A DNA stretch of 53,354 nucleotides from Alistipes sp. (lineage in GTDB: Bacteria; Bacteroidota; Bacteroidia; Bacteroidales; Rikenellaceae), in assembly GCA_017646625.1 (NCBI GenBank), contig JAGCMF010000031.1, forward strand, positions 1-53,354. Direction: 5' to 3'. Made by a program: the position numbers and the translations under genes. Each line of letters begins with the position of its first letter. The first letter of the stretch is position 1. The notes under the pieces were generated by a model. It saw only the letters and a list, made by a program, of their open reading frames with translations. It had not been told where the DNA came from and ran no database searches. Below, piece by piece: positions 41,623 to 50,335 of the stretch.

Positions 41623-42586
41623 TGTGACTATCGACGCTGTTATCACGTGGGTTGATGGTGATGACCCACGCCATATTGCCAAGCGTGAGCAGTATGGTAG
41701 TGGTAAGATACTACGTGCTGACGATGTGGCGGGTGATACGCGCTTCAATAGTCTCGGCGAGATATTCTACTGCGTAGCCTCTATCAATCGCTTTGCTCCA
41801 TGGATAAATAAGATATATATTGTCACCGACGAGCAAGATCCACATCTCGAGGAGTTTCTTGCCAAGCACTTCCCCGAGGGTCATATCCCTGTGGAGATTG
41901 TAGACCATAAGGTGATATTTAGGGGTTATGAGCACTGCTTGCCTACATTCAATTCTATCTCTATAGAGTCTATGACGTGGCGAATACCAGGCCTCAGCGA
42001 CAACTTCATAGAGTTTAATGACGACCTTATTCTTGCTGCCCCTGTTAGTCCCGAGGACTTCTTCACGGAGGATGGTGTAGTGTGCTATGGTAAGTGGCAC
42101 AGTTCGTTGCTTGTGCGGTTAAGTCGTCTGCTTAAGTATAGGTTTGATGGTAGCAAGAAGGTTACATATAAGGAGACGATGTGTAATGGTGCGGCACTTG
42201 CTGGTAGCCCAGCAAGATTCATCATGATGCACCACACGCCCAAGGCACTTCTTAAGCCGCTATATGAGGAGTTTTTTACGCAGCATCCCGAGAGCCTGCA
42301 GGAGAATATACGTCACCGCTTTAGGTTTGCTGGTCAGTATAATCCCCAGGAGATGCACTATGTGACCCTCGCCCAGCATGGTCGTTGCCAGATGCGTAGT
42401 GTGGACGATAACCTATTATATCTCAAACCGAAGCCAGATGTGGAGTATGTGAAGAGTAAGCTCGGTGGCTTCACCCGCAAGGCGGGATATAAGTTCGGAT
42501 GCTTCAACTCGTTGGACCAGACGTCGGAGCAGGGCTTGAAGATGATTATTGAGTGGATAGAGAGGCGTATTGGCCTCAAGGATTAA
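41612..42586 (+). CDS. Stealth-family sugar-phosphate transferase (second)
   Basis: The 324-residue protein has the Stealth motifs IDAVITWVDGDDP at the start, DTRFNSLGEIFYCVASINRFAPW, IYIVTDEQDP and the LPTFNSISIESMTWRIPGL..FIEFNDDLIL block, and a later TLAQHGRCQM segment. It differs clearly from its neighbour, so it is not a recent duplicate; it probably uses a different acceptor. Its stop lies 2 bases from the stop of the convergent glycosyltransferase gene, leaving no room for a terminator between the two operons. Confidence 0.9.
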   Translation: MRSSVTIDAVITWVDGDDPRHIAKREQYGSGKILRADDVAGDTRFNSLGEIFYCVASINRFAPWINKIYIVTDEQDPHLEEFLAKHFPEGHIPVEIVDHKVIFRGYEHCLPTFNSISIESMTWRIPGLSDNFIEFNDDLILAAPVSPEDFFTEDGVVCYGKWHSSLLVRLSRLLKYRFDGSKKVTYKETMCNGAALAGSPARFIMMHHTPKALLKPLYEEFFTQHPESLQENIRHRFRFAGQYNPQEMHYVTLAQHGRCQMRSVDDNLLYLKPKPDVEYVKSKLGGFTRKAGYKFGCFNSLDQTSEQGLKMIIEWIERRIGLKD

Positions 42587-42588
42587 CC

Positions 42589-43530
42589 CTACCTTCTAAA
42601 TAGTGCGAAGAGCTTTGTTGCGAGCTGTGCTATGAGCAGCACGTCGGAGTGTCGTGTGCGTATGCGTGCCTTGCGTATTGCCGAGGCTAACCATGGGTAC
42701 TTCTTGAAGAGCTTAAGGTTGTAGAGGAGTGAGTACCAGCCACTCTGAATCACTATGTCGTCCATTATGCAGGCTACAGGGTTATCCTTTGCCTCTACAT
42801 TGCAGTAGTTGAGGTATAGGTCTATGAAGTTTTCGGCATACTCGCGCTTACGGCGTTTATGCTGCTGGCGCATGATGGCATTTGGATTATCCTTGCGATA
42901 GTGGTATAGTATCTCGTCGAGGTACGATATCTTTGTTGCATGGCCTATGAGCTGTGCTGCGATGTAGCAGTCCTCGGCATATGCTACATGTGGCGTGTAG
43001 ATGGTGTTGTTGAGGTATAGCGAGTGCTTGATGCACTTGTTCCATACGGCGGCAGCAGCACGATGGTTGTACATGTCGGCAATATACTCCTCGCGGTTAT
43101 CTACGCTATATCCCCTCTGGCGCTTTATGCGTGTGCGGTCTTTATATTCCTTCGCAAAGCCGAAGTATACGACGTCGGCCCCTGTGGCCTCTATGTGCGC
43201 CACAATCTTCTCCACGGCATCATACTCCAACCAGTCGTCGGAGTCTACATGATATATATAGTCGCCCGTGGCACTCTCCAGTCCTGTCTTGCGTGCTGCG
43301 GGCAGTCCTCCATTGACCTTGTGTATAATCTTTATGTTGTCACGCAAATGGCTATATTTACCCTCTATGACGCCCTCAAGCACCTCTATCGACCTGTCGC
43401 GTGTGCCGTCATTCACGAATATGAACTCTATGTTTTTATATGTCTGCCCCAGTAACGAGTCTGCGAACTTGGCGATGTATCGTTCGACACCATATATGGG
43501 TGCTATGACAGATATGCGTGGCGTAATCAT
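42589..43530 (-). CDS. Family 2 glycosyltransferase
   Basis: The 313-residue enzyme has a GT-A fold: ISVIAPIYGVERYI (residues 6-19), FVNDGTRDRS with the first Asp, NGGLPAARKTGL and the metal-binding DSDDW (HVDSDDW, about residue 95-101). It should transfer a sugar from a nucleotide donor to the glycan at the inner face of the inner membrane. It is the last gene of the LicD operon, 7 bases after the dehydrogenase. Sugar and acceptor are unknown. Confidence 0.92.
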   Translation of the reverse strand: MITPRISVIAPIYGVERYIAKFADSLLGQTYKNIEFIFVNDGTRDRSIEVLEGVIEGKYSHLRDNIKIIHKVNGGLPAARKTGLESATGDYIYHVDSDDWLEYDAVEKIVAHIEATGADVVYFGFAKEYKDRTRIKRQRGYSVDNREEYIADMYNHRAAAAVWNKCIKHSLYLNNTIYTPHVAYAEDCYIAAQLIGHATKISYLDEILYHYRKDNPNAIMRQQHKRRKREYAENFIDLYLNYCNVEAKDNPVACIMDDIVIQSGWYSLLYNLKLFKKYPWLASAIRKARIRTRHSDVLLIAQLATKLFALFRR

Positions 43531-43537
43531 GGCTCTG

Positions 43538-44272
43538 CTATTTTACTCTTCCGCTTTCAATCTTGTAGATGTATGAGTGTCGACCCTCGGCGCGGAAGTC
43601 GTCGTGGTAGCGTTCCAGCACCTCGCGGTATATCTCGTCGTAGAGGGGTATGTATAGGTCGCTACGTGCCTCGAGGTGGGCAACTATCTCCTCGGCAAGC
43701 ACCGTGGTTAGGGATAGGTCGTTATCGCCGTTATAGAAGGCTGTGCCCTTGATGGTGCCTGGTGCTACGTTGAGGATGCGGTTTAGGGAGCCTGCCATCT
43801 CGAGCTCTATGTTGACACTCTCGATGAATATCTTGAGTGCTGCCTTTGAGGCACCATACACGGAAAAGAGTGGCGAGGAGATGAATCCCGCGATGCTGCC
43901 CATGATGCCGCAGTAGAAGTTGTCGTGGGCAAGAAGCCTGTCGTAGAAGTGGTGTATGATGCGTATTACGGCTGTGGTATTCACGCTGAAGCTATCTACA
44001 ATATGCTTCTCGTCGATGTCGGTGAAGTGTGCGAGGCGTCCGAAGCCGGCTGTTATCATCAGTGTGTCGATGTCGCTGAAGCGGTCGAAGAGGCTGTAGT
44101 CGTCGTTGCGCAGGTCGAAGGCTATGTGCTCGAACTTATTGCACATATACTCTGGGGCTATGGGTGCCCTGTCTACTATGTATACCTTGTCGTACTCCTT
44201 CTCCTGTGCCAGGAATGTGGCTATGGCCAGGCCTATGCCATTTGCGCCACCAACAACTAATGCGCGTCTCAT
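43538..44272 (-). CDS. Short-chain dehydrogenase/reductase
   Basis: The 244-residue classical SDR has the cofactor loop VVGGANGIGLA (residues 6-16), catalytic Ser 126 (GIMGSIAGF), Tyr 139 and Lys 143 (YGASKAA). It overlaps by 4 bases (ATGA-type) the upstream cytidylyltransferase-dehydrogenase gene. By analogy with Haemophilus Bcs1, where an SDR reduces ribulose-5-phosphate before CDP-ribitol is made, it may form the polyol phosphate of this pathway. This role is inference; NADH or NADPH preference cannot be read reliably. Confidence 0.88.
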   Translation of the reverse strand: MRRALVVGGANGIGLAIATFLAQEKEYDKVYIVDRAPIAPEYMCNKFEHIAFDLRNDDYSLFDRFSDIDTLMITAGFGRLAHFTDIDEKHIVDSFSVNTTAVIRIIHHFYDRLLAHDNFYCGIMGSIAGFISSPLFSVYGASKAALKIFIESVNIELEMAGSLNRILNVAPGTIKGTAFYNGDNDLSLTTVLAEEIVAHLEARSDLYIPLYDEIYREVLERYHDDFRAEGRHSYIYKIESGRVK

Positions 44273-45615
44273 AGCTTGAAGATGTTTTTACGGTGGCCAA
44301 ACTGCTCCATGATGTGAGCCATGGCTATGCTCTGCTGTGGCGTCAGTCGTGATGACGTGAGACGGCGGTTTACTATGCATGCAACAAACTCCTGTAACTC
44401 GTATCTCAAGCCTGGCTCATCCCACTTGTAGAAGTACTTCTTATTGCGATTCTGATCCTCGTAGCGTAGCTCGAAGTAGTCGGTCTTCCACCATGGTGAT
44501 GGCACATAGGCGTATCCCTGTGTGCCCGATATTACAAGGTTGCCCTCGGTCTTTACGCCGAGACCCAGCTGGAAGGATGCTATGGCATTGTCGTAGAGCA
44601 TGATGCCACGTGTATATACATCGACATCGCTGCTGTTCATACGGCTGTAGAAGTCTATGTTGCGGTGCTTCGTGCCGAGGAGCTTTATTATCGGCAGTAG
44701 AGGATATGAGCCCATCTCGAACATCGAGCCACCCGCCTGTGAGGGGTCTAACTCGCGCTTTAGTCTCTCCTCACTCCATAGCTTCGACTCCGAGGCATCT
44801 ATGCTCACAACATCGCCTATTAGGCCACTCTTGATGAGTGTTATGAGGTGGTTGAATGCGGGGCAGTAGGCAGTCTTGTTGGCCTCGAGCAATACGAGGT
44901 TGTGCTGCTCGGCAAGGGCATATAGCTCCTCTGCCTCGCTGCCACGAAGCACCATGGGGGTCTCGCAAAGCACATGCTTGCCCCTCTCGAGGGCATATTT
45001 AGCCTGTGCATAGTGCGCTGTGTGGGGTGTAGCAATATATAGGGCATCGCACCTCTCTACCGCCTCCTCGAAGGTGTCGCATATAGACTCTGCGTGTGGT
45101 GCGAGTTGCTCGGCGGCAGATCTATCTATGTCGTATAGTGCTGCTATCTCCACGGCATCTACCTTCGAGTGCTCGGCCACAAGACGTGTGGCAATGCGGC
45201 CGCAGCCTATTATGCCAAGGCGTACGCGTATCTCACTCTCGTGGCGTAGCATGGATGATGACACACCCTCGGTGCGTGGTAGGTATACCACGTCGCAGTA
45301 CTCCTTGAGGTAGTCGAACATGCCCTCCCAGTCGGAGCCTACGGTGAAGATGTCTACATCATACTTCTGTATGTCATCAATCTTCTGACCTATGTAGTCC
45401 TCAATTACTATCTGGTCGGCGAGGCCTGTTGCTCGCACCGCCTCCACACGTTCAAGCACGTTGTTACGCACGTTTAGTTTGCCACGTTCGCGGTCGAAAC
45501 TGTCGTTTGTTACGCCCACTATGAGGTAGTCGCCAAGAGCCTTGGCGCGGCGTAACAGGTTGATGTGTCCCTCGTGTAGAAGGTCGTATGTGCCGTATGT
45601 GATAACCTTTTTCAT
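44269..45615 (-). CDS. Fusion of a TagD-like cytidylyltransferase and a Gfo/Idh/MocA-family oxidoreductase
   Basis: Residues 1-125 form a glycerol-3-phosphate cytidylyltransferase-like domain with the HxGH motif (LLHEGH, His 14 and 17) and RTEGVSSSML (114-123, the RTxGISTT equivalent), so it should make a CDP-polyol. Residues 130-448 are a Gfo/Idh/MocA dehydrogenase with Rossmann loop GIIGCGRIA (about 134-142). Its usual EKP motif reads CETP, the lysine being replaced by threonine, so its activity is uncertain. The union joins activation of a polyol phosphate to a redox step. It lies 9 bases after licD in transcription order. The substrate (glycerol, ribitol or another polyol) cannot be determined here. 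Confidence 0.88.
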   Translation of the reverse strand: MKKVITYGTYDLLHEGHINLLRRAKALGDYLIVGVTNDSFDRERGKLNVRNNVLERVEAVRATGLADQIVIEDYIGQKIDDIQKYDVDIFTVGSDWEGMFDYLKEYCDVVYLPRTEGVSSSMLRHESEIRVRLGIIGCGRIATRLVAEHSKVDAVEIAALYDIDRSAAEQLAPHAESICDTFEEAVERCDALYIATPHTAHYAQAKYALERGKHVLCETPMVLRGSEAEELYALAEQHNLVLLEANKTAYCPAFNHLITLIKSGLIGDVVSIDASESKLWSEERLKRELDPSQAGGSMFEMGSYPLLPIIKLLGTKHRNIDFYSRMNSSDVDVYTRGIMLYDNAIASFQLGLGVKTEGNLVISGTQGYAYVPSPWWKTDYFELRYEDQNRNKKYFYKWDEPGLRYELQEFVACIVNRRLTSSRLTPQQSIAMAHIMEQFGHRKNIFKL

Positions 45616-45624
45616 AATCAGAAG

Positions 45625-46461
45625 TTACTCTTCGTTGCCGTAAATCTCGCGCCTATACTCTCGGCAGTGTATGCTGCGCTTTATGCTCTTCTCGTCGGGT
45701 ATGTCGTGCCACTTGCCGTATACGTTGGTAAGGTATCTATCCATGTCGTGGGGAACGGGGAAGGTGTAGCCCTCGAAGGTGGCACTACTCAACGGCAGTG
45801 TATCCTTGAGGAAGAAGGTGTGGCGAGCCCAACCTGTGCCGAGGACGTAGTGATATTCACCTCGTGGGTTAATGAGACCTATGAGGCGTAGTGTGGGGTT
45901 TACTATGCCGAGGCATATACCCTCGATGAGGCGTATCAGGGGCTTGCGTAGCCAGCCTATGCGTATGTAGGATGTTAGGTGTTGTAGGTTGTTGTATATC
46001 ACCGATGCCGCCTTTGCCGAGAAGTAGCTTGTGCGTTCTATGGCGAAGATATCGAGACCTATGCCGCGCCACTTGTAGTAGGCGTAGCGCCTATTTACCG
46101 ACTCTATGCTACCCTTGCGGTGGCGGAACTTGCCGAAGATGTTCACGTACTCCACATCTGTGTGCATATCGTGGTATACAAACTCATCGCTGTGCATCGT
46201 GCGTAGTATCTTCTCCAGACGCTTGCAGTCCTTGCGCATGAGGACTATGTCTACGTCGTCATCCCATGGTATGAACCCGCCATGTCGTGCCGCACCGAGG
46301 AGTGTGCCAGAGCTCAACCACCACTGAATGTTGTGCTTCTGACATATGTCGGCAACAACACGTAGCATGTTGAGTAGCTCCAGCTGGTCGTGGCGCAGTC
46401 GTGAACCCTCGGGGTTGTATTTGGCCTTTAGTGCCTCGGCATCGAACGTAGGTTTCATCAT
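45625..46461 (-). CDS. LicD-family phosphotransferase
   Basis: The 278-residue protein carries the LicD core WWLSSGTLLGAARHGGF followed by IPWDDDVDI, with the Asp residues that bind metal. LicD enzymes move phosphocholine, and eukaryotic relatives (fukutin, FKRP) move ribitol phosphate, from a CDP donor to a glycan. No choline kinase or uptake gene is nearby, whereas a CDP-polyol-type gene follows directly, so a polyol phosphate donor is favoured (inference). It is the first gene of a four-gene operon (LicD, fusion, SDR, GT2) with a promoter 20 bases upstream. Confidence 0.92.
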   Translation of the reverse strand: MMKPTFDAEALKAKYNPEGSRLRHDQLELLNMLRVVADICQKHNIQWWLSSGTLLGAARHGGFIPWDDDVDIVLMRKDCKRLEKILRTMHSDEFVYHDMHTDVEYVNIFGKFRHRKGSIESVNRRYAYYKWRGIGLDIFAIERTSYFSAKAASVIYNNLQHLTSYIRIGWLRKPLIRLIEGICLGIVNPTLRLIGLINPRGEYHYVLGTGWARHTFFLKDTLPLSSATFEGYTFPVPHDMDRYLTNVYGKWHDIPDEKSIKRSIHCREYRREIYGNEE

Positions 46462-46480
46462 CGCAGGGTAAAATAATAGG

Positions 46481-46488
46481 CAAATTTA
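46481..46488 (-). promoter_or_regulatory. Promoter -7 box of the LicD operon
   Basis: On the minus strand the site reads TAAATTTG, a TAnnTTTG match 20 bases before the licD ATG. It is divergent from the tagF-like promoter only about 33 bases away. Confidence 0.6.
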
Positions 46489-46520
46489 TAAAATATTTTT
46501 TAAAAAAACGGATAAATAAC

Positions 46521-46528
46521 TATCTTTG
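46521..46528 (+). promoter_or_regulatory. Promoter -7 box of the TagF-like gene
   Basis: TATCTTTG fits TAnnTTTG, 30 bases before the ATG at 46559. It is back to back with the LicD promoter, which suggests shared control. Confidence 0.6.
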
Positions 46529-46558
46529 TCTACCGCTATAGCATAACAGAGAGTGCTG

Positions 46559-47743
46559 ATGAAGAGATTTTTGCAGATTGTGGCGTGGACCCTGGGTCGC
46601 GTCGTCAAGTTTCCCGGCAACGTGCTGTCGTTCGTTGTGCGCCTATTCACGAGTGTGCATAAGGGACGTATAGTGTGCTGGGCGCATAACTTCAAGCAGT
46701 ATGGGTGTAACCCTCGTTACCTCACCGAGCACCTTATAGCCGCTGGCCATGAGGATGTGTGGTGGGTATTTCGTCGCGGTGTCAACACCTCGGAGGTAGA
46801 TTCAAGGGTTAAGGTTGTGCGCTTCCGTTCGTGGCGCTATTTTCTACTTATGGCCACAGCAGAGGTGTTTATTACCAATGCACGCACCGACCCCTATCAT
46901 ATATATTGGCATAAGCGCCCAGGACAACGCTACGCCATGCTGTGGCATGCGGGTGTTGCGCTGAAGCGCATCGAGGGTGATGCCCTCGCGGGCCTCGGCT
47001 ATAGCTACCTGCGTAAGGCGCGTCGTGACTCGCAGATATGCGACCTTATGATCTCGGGAAGTAGAATGCATAGCGATATTGTGCGCCGTGCCTTTTGGTA
47101 TGATGGCGCTATTATGGAGTGTGGCTTGCCTCGTAATGACATCTTCTTCGATGTCTCGCGCCATGCAGATATGCGCAAGGAGGTGTGCTGCCACTATGGC
47201 ATAGCCCAGGATAGTCGCATAGTGCTCTATGCCCCAACCTTCCGCCATGGCACCTCCATAGAGCCCTATCGCCTCGACTGGTCGCGTGTGAGGAGTCATT
47301 TGCAGAGGATGTATGGCACGGAGACTGTCACGGTGCTTGTGCGCCTGCATCCAAACCTTATAGGTAGGGTAGATACATCACCTCTTGTCGCCTATGAGGG
47401 TGTCGTGGATGCCACCCTCTACCACGATATGCAGTTACTCCTGTGTGCCAGCGATATGGTTATTACCGACTACTCGAGTGCAATGTTCGACTTCAGCATG
47501 CTGCGCCGCCCATGTATGCTATATGCTACAGATGCCGATAGCTACGATCGTGGCTTCTACTTCGACATTCACAACCTTCCATACCCTCTTGCCACCAGCG
47601 AGGAGGCACTTCTCGATACCATCGCTAACTTCGATATGGAGGCGTATCTCTGTGACCTCGATAGGTTCTTTACAGATGAGGTGGGGTTGTGTGAAACGGG
47701 TAAAGCTTGCGAAACATTAGGTAGATGGATTATAGACAAATAA
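46559..47743 (+). CDS. CDP-glycerol/ribitol glycerophosphotransferase-like (TagF/TagB family)
   Basis: From the ATG at 46559 (MKRFLQIV) the protein has 394 residues. Recognisable family parts are LWHAGVALKRI (the WHG-type motif), VLYAPTFRHG, LVRLHPNL and the C-terminal ITDYSSAMFDF, which binds the CDP moiety. In Gram-positive bacteria such enzymes build the wall teichoic acid chain from CDP-glycerol or CDP-ribitol. In this Gram-negative it fits with the CDP-polyol genes transcribed divergently. A short hydrophobic or amphipathic start (about 1-30) may contact the inner membrane. Confidence 0.92.
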   Translation: MKRFLQIVAWTLGRVVKFPGNVLSFVVRLFTSVHKGRIVCWAHNFKQYGCNPRYLTEHLIAAGHEDVWWVFRRGVNTSEVDSRVKVVRFRSWRYFLLMATAEVFITNARTDPYHIYWHKRPGQRYAMLWHAGVALKRIEGDALAGLGYSYLRKARRDSQICDLMISGSRMHSDIVRRAFWYDGAIMECGLPRNDIFFDVSRHADMRKEVCCHYGIAQDSRIVLYAPTFRHGTSIEPYRLDWSRVRSHLQRMYGTETVTVLVRLHPNLIGRVDTSPLVAYEGVVDATLYHDMQLLLCASDMVITDYSSAMFDFSMLRRPCMLYATDADSYDRGFYFDIHNLPYPLATSEEALLDTIANFDMEAYLCDLDRFFTDEVGLCETGKACETLGRWIIDK

Positions 47744-47775
47744 AAAATAAGAGCTCGTTTGGGCTCTTATTTTTT
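47742..47775. terminator. Two-way terminator between the TagF-like and M1 peptidase genes
   Basis: A perfect 13-base stem (AAAAAATAAGAGC / GCTCTTATTTTTT) with an 8-base loop, overlapping the tail of the TagF-like stop codon. A and T runs make it functional on either strand for the two convergent genes. Confidence 0.92.
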
Positions 47776-47788
47776 AGTCTAAACTCTA

Positions 47789-50257
47789 TTAGTCGGCAGC
47801 TTGTAGTATCTTATTGCGTAGCAGTGGGTGTATGTCGGGGTTGTCATTTAGGAATCGTTCCACCTCGGCTGTGGCTGCCGTGTGGTAGTGACCCTCGAGC
47901 AGTGCTCCTGCCCAGTTGCGTGGGAAGAAGATGTCGCCTGTGCGCTGCACCTCCCATATCTCCTCAAGACCGCGATATACGTATCGCTGTGCCGATGTGG
48001 TTCGTGTGTGGTGGTTGAGGTATGATAGGGTGGTGACTGCCCATGGCTCTATACGTCTATTCTCGGGCTCAAGGAGCCATGCGAAGAACTCATCCTGTGC
48101 CGTAACGTCGGGAGTCATGGCACGTGATATGTAGTCGAACTGGCGTAGTCTGTCGGCATTTGTTATGCGTGACCTCTGCGTGAAGAGTATCTCTTGGTGT
48201 CTTGTGGGGTAGCGTAGCGCAAGCTCATAGGCCATAGTCGTATACTCTGTGTCATCAAGTATCTCCCAACTCTCACTCTCCCATATCCCGTATATATTCT
48301 CAACTGCCGTTGTAGATGTCGCAACATGTGCAAGCGTCATTATCATGCGACGGCGTAGTGCCGTGTTGTCGTGTGTTGTTGCGATATCCCAAACCACCAT
48401 CTCATCCTCGGGCGTGCCGTGGCAGAGCATAGCCTCGGCGAGGTAGCCGTTGAGGGTTGAGGCGATGAGGTAGTTCTCCTCTGTGCGTAGCATGTCGAGG
48501 ATGAAGCGTAGCCACACCTTGCCATCGAGGATGTCGTGCTCGAAGCACTCGTTGAGGGCTATTATTAGTGCCTCACGGGTGATCTCATCATCTATCGTTA
48601 CACAATTATCAACTATCCACGCCATGCTTCTGCTGTCGGGTATGAAGAGTCCGTAGCCCCTGCCATCAGCATTTGGTAGCAGTGCTACGACACCCTCGGG
48701 AAGTGCGAAGGTGTGGTTCTTGCTGCGTATGGTCACCGCTATGTCGTGTGTGGTGCCATCGAAGCATATAGCACGGCATGTGAAACTCTGCGTGCGGCAT
48801 ATATCCTGGCCGCAGCTATCCTCCTGTGTGATGGTGAGTGTTGTGCCCTCAAACGCTGTGCTCACCATGGGCATGCCCTTGCTATGTACCCATGCGTCGC
48901 TGAATGTTGCGAGGTCCTCGTCGGTGTACTTATCGAGGATTGTGATTAGCTCGGGCCATGTGGCATTGCCATAGGCGAAGGTCTCGAGGTACTCGCGTAT
49001 GCCACTGCGGAAGGCCTCCTCGCCCATGAGTGCCACCATCATCTCCATGACTATGGGTGCTTTGTTGTATATTATCTTTCCGTAGATGAGTCCTGCGTTT
49101 TGTAGGTTGTCGAGCTCCTGACGTATAGATGTTGTGCCAAGTGTTCTATCCTCACTTAACGAGGCTGTGGTATATGTCTTAAGGCGTGTTAGTCGGTGGT
49201 CGATGTCGGGATATAGAGGCTCGGCCATGCGTGCTGCGAAGTAGTTGGCAAATACCTCCTTGGTCCACACGTCGTCAAACCATCGCATCGTCACATAGTC
49301 GCCAAACCACATATGTGCCGTCTCGTGTGCTATGAGCTGCGTGCGACGTAGCTCCTCGTCGAGTGTGGGGTTCTGTCCGAGGAACATCTGACTATCATTG
49401 TAGAGTGTTGCTCCTGTGTGCTCCATGCCTCCATACTGGAATCCTGGTAGCATGATGAAGTCATACTTGGCAAAGGGGTATGCTACGTCTGTATACTCCT
49501 CGAGCCACTCTATAGATGCGGCTACCTGTGCAAAGATGTCGTCGAGTTGTGCAAGTCGCTGTGGGTCTGTCTCGCGGTAGTAGGCAGTGAAGCGGTGGTC
49601 TCCATCATCGTAGGTGCGACTATCGAGGCGGCCTGCGACAAATGAGAATAGGTAGGTGCTCAACGGCTCTGTTGGCATGAACGATATGTTGTTGTCATCG
49701 TTTGTTACACATGGCGTGTTCGATACTGCCACCCACCCCTCGGGGAGTGATAGCGATAGCTCGTATGTAGCCTTCATGTCGGGTTGGTCGAAGCAGGGGA
49801 AGAGTGTGCGGGCACGTTCAGGCACGAGAAGCGTATATAGATACTCCTCATTGCGGTTTAGCGACTGGTCGCCCGCAACGAAGGAAATAGATATATGGTT
49901 GGCTCCCTCGTTCATCGCCTCGGCGGGCACTATGATGTGCTCGTTGCGTAGCGTGTGTGCCATGCTGCGACCCTCGCTGTCGGTGACGCAAACTATACTC
50001 TGTGTGTCGCGGAAGTCTATGATCACCTCCTGCGCTGCTGCGAGGTTGAAGCATATGTCGATATTGGCCGTCACAGCCTCGGTGCGCACGTTGGGGATGT
50101 TGAAGTGTAGACGGTATACGACATCCTCTATCGTTGCCTTGCGCCACTCGGCAAGCTCACGACTTACGCCACTATCGTAGCGTGGGTCACTCTTCGCTGT
50201 GGTGCATGATGCCATGGCAAGTAGCATTACTGAAGTTATTAGCGTTATGTATCTCAT
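47789..50257 (-). CDS. M1-family aminopeptidase lipoprotein
   Basis: The 822-residue lipoprotein (lipobox AMASC, Cys 18) has an N-terminal beta domain (about 35-215), the M1 catalytic domain and a helical C-terminal region. The zinc motif is complete: His 311, Glu 312, His 315 (HETAHMWFGDYV) and Glu 334. The GAMEN-type substrate motif reads GGMEH (residues 276-280), and the usual DLWLNEGFA is DVWTKEVFA. It should remove N-terminal residues from peptides in the periplasm or on the outer membrane. It is a single gene, sharing a divergent promoter region with glycerate kinase. Confidence 0.93.
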   Translation of the reverse strand: MRYITLITSVMLLAMASCTTAKSDPRYDSGVSRELAEWRKATIEDVVYRLHFNIPNVRTEAVTANIDICFNLAAAQEVIIDFRDTQSIVCVTDSEGRSMAHTLRNEHIIVPAEAMNEGANHISISFVAGDQSLNRNEEYLYTLLVPERARTLFPCFDQPDMKATYELSLSLPEGWVAVSNTPCVTNDDNNISFMPTEPLSTYLFSFVAGRLDSRTYDDGDHRFTAYYRETDPQRLAQLDDIFAQVAASIEWLEEYTDVAYPFAKYDFIMLPGFQYGGMEHTGATLYNDSQMFLGQNPTLDEELRRTQLIAHETAHMWFGDYVTMRWFDDVWTKEVFANYFAARMAEPLYPDIDHRLTRLKTYTTASLSEDRTLGTTSIRQELDNLQNAGLIYGKIIYNKAPIVMEMMVALMGEEAFRSGIREYLETFAYGNATWPELITILDKYTDEDLATFSDAWVHSKGMPMVSTAFEGTTLTITQEDSCGQDICRTQSFTCRAICFDGTTHDIAVTIRSKNHTFALPEGVVALLPNADGRGYGLFIPDSRSMAWIVDNCVTIDDEITREALIIALNECFEHDILDGKVWLRFILDMLRTEENYLIASTLNGYLAEAMLCHGTPEDEMVVWDIATTHDNTALRRRMIMTLAHVATSTTAVENIYGIWESESWEILDDTEYTTMAYELALRYPTRHQEILFTQRSRITNADRLRQFDYISRAMTPDVTAQDEFFAWLLEPENRRIEPWAVTTLSYLNHHTRTTSAQRYVYRGLEEIWEVQRTGDIFFPRNWAGALLEGHYHTAATAEVERFLNDNPDIHPLLRNKILQAAD

Positions 50258-50277
50258 TGTTCTATGGTATTATTCCA

Positions 50278-50285
50278 CAAAGGTA
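50278..50285 (-). promoter_or_regulatory. Promoter -7 box of the M1 aminopeptidase
   Basis: On the minus strand the bases read TACCTTTG, 20 bases before the ATG. It faces the glycerate kinase promoter, with only 22 bases between the two -7 boxes, so their -33 regions overlap. Confidence 0.65.
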
Positions 50286-50307
50286 GCAATTTCCGAGAAA
50301 TATTCCC

Positions 50308-50315
50308 TATATTTG
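50308..50315 (+). promoter_or_regulatory. Promoter -7 box of glycerate kinase
   Basis: TATATTTG fits TAnnTTTG and sits 20 bases before the ATG at 50336. The overlap with the opposite promoter implies that the two genes compete for RNA polymerase or share a regulator. Confidence 0.65.
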
Positions 50316-50335
50316 TGGTTAAAAGAGAGATTACT

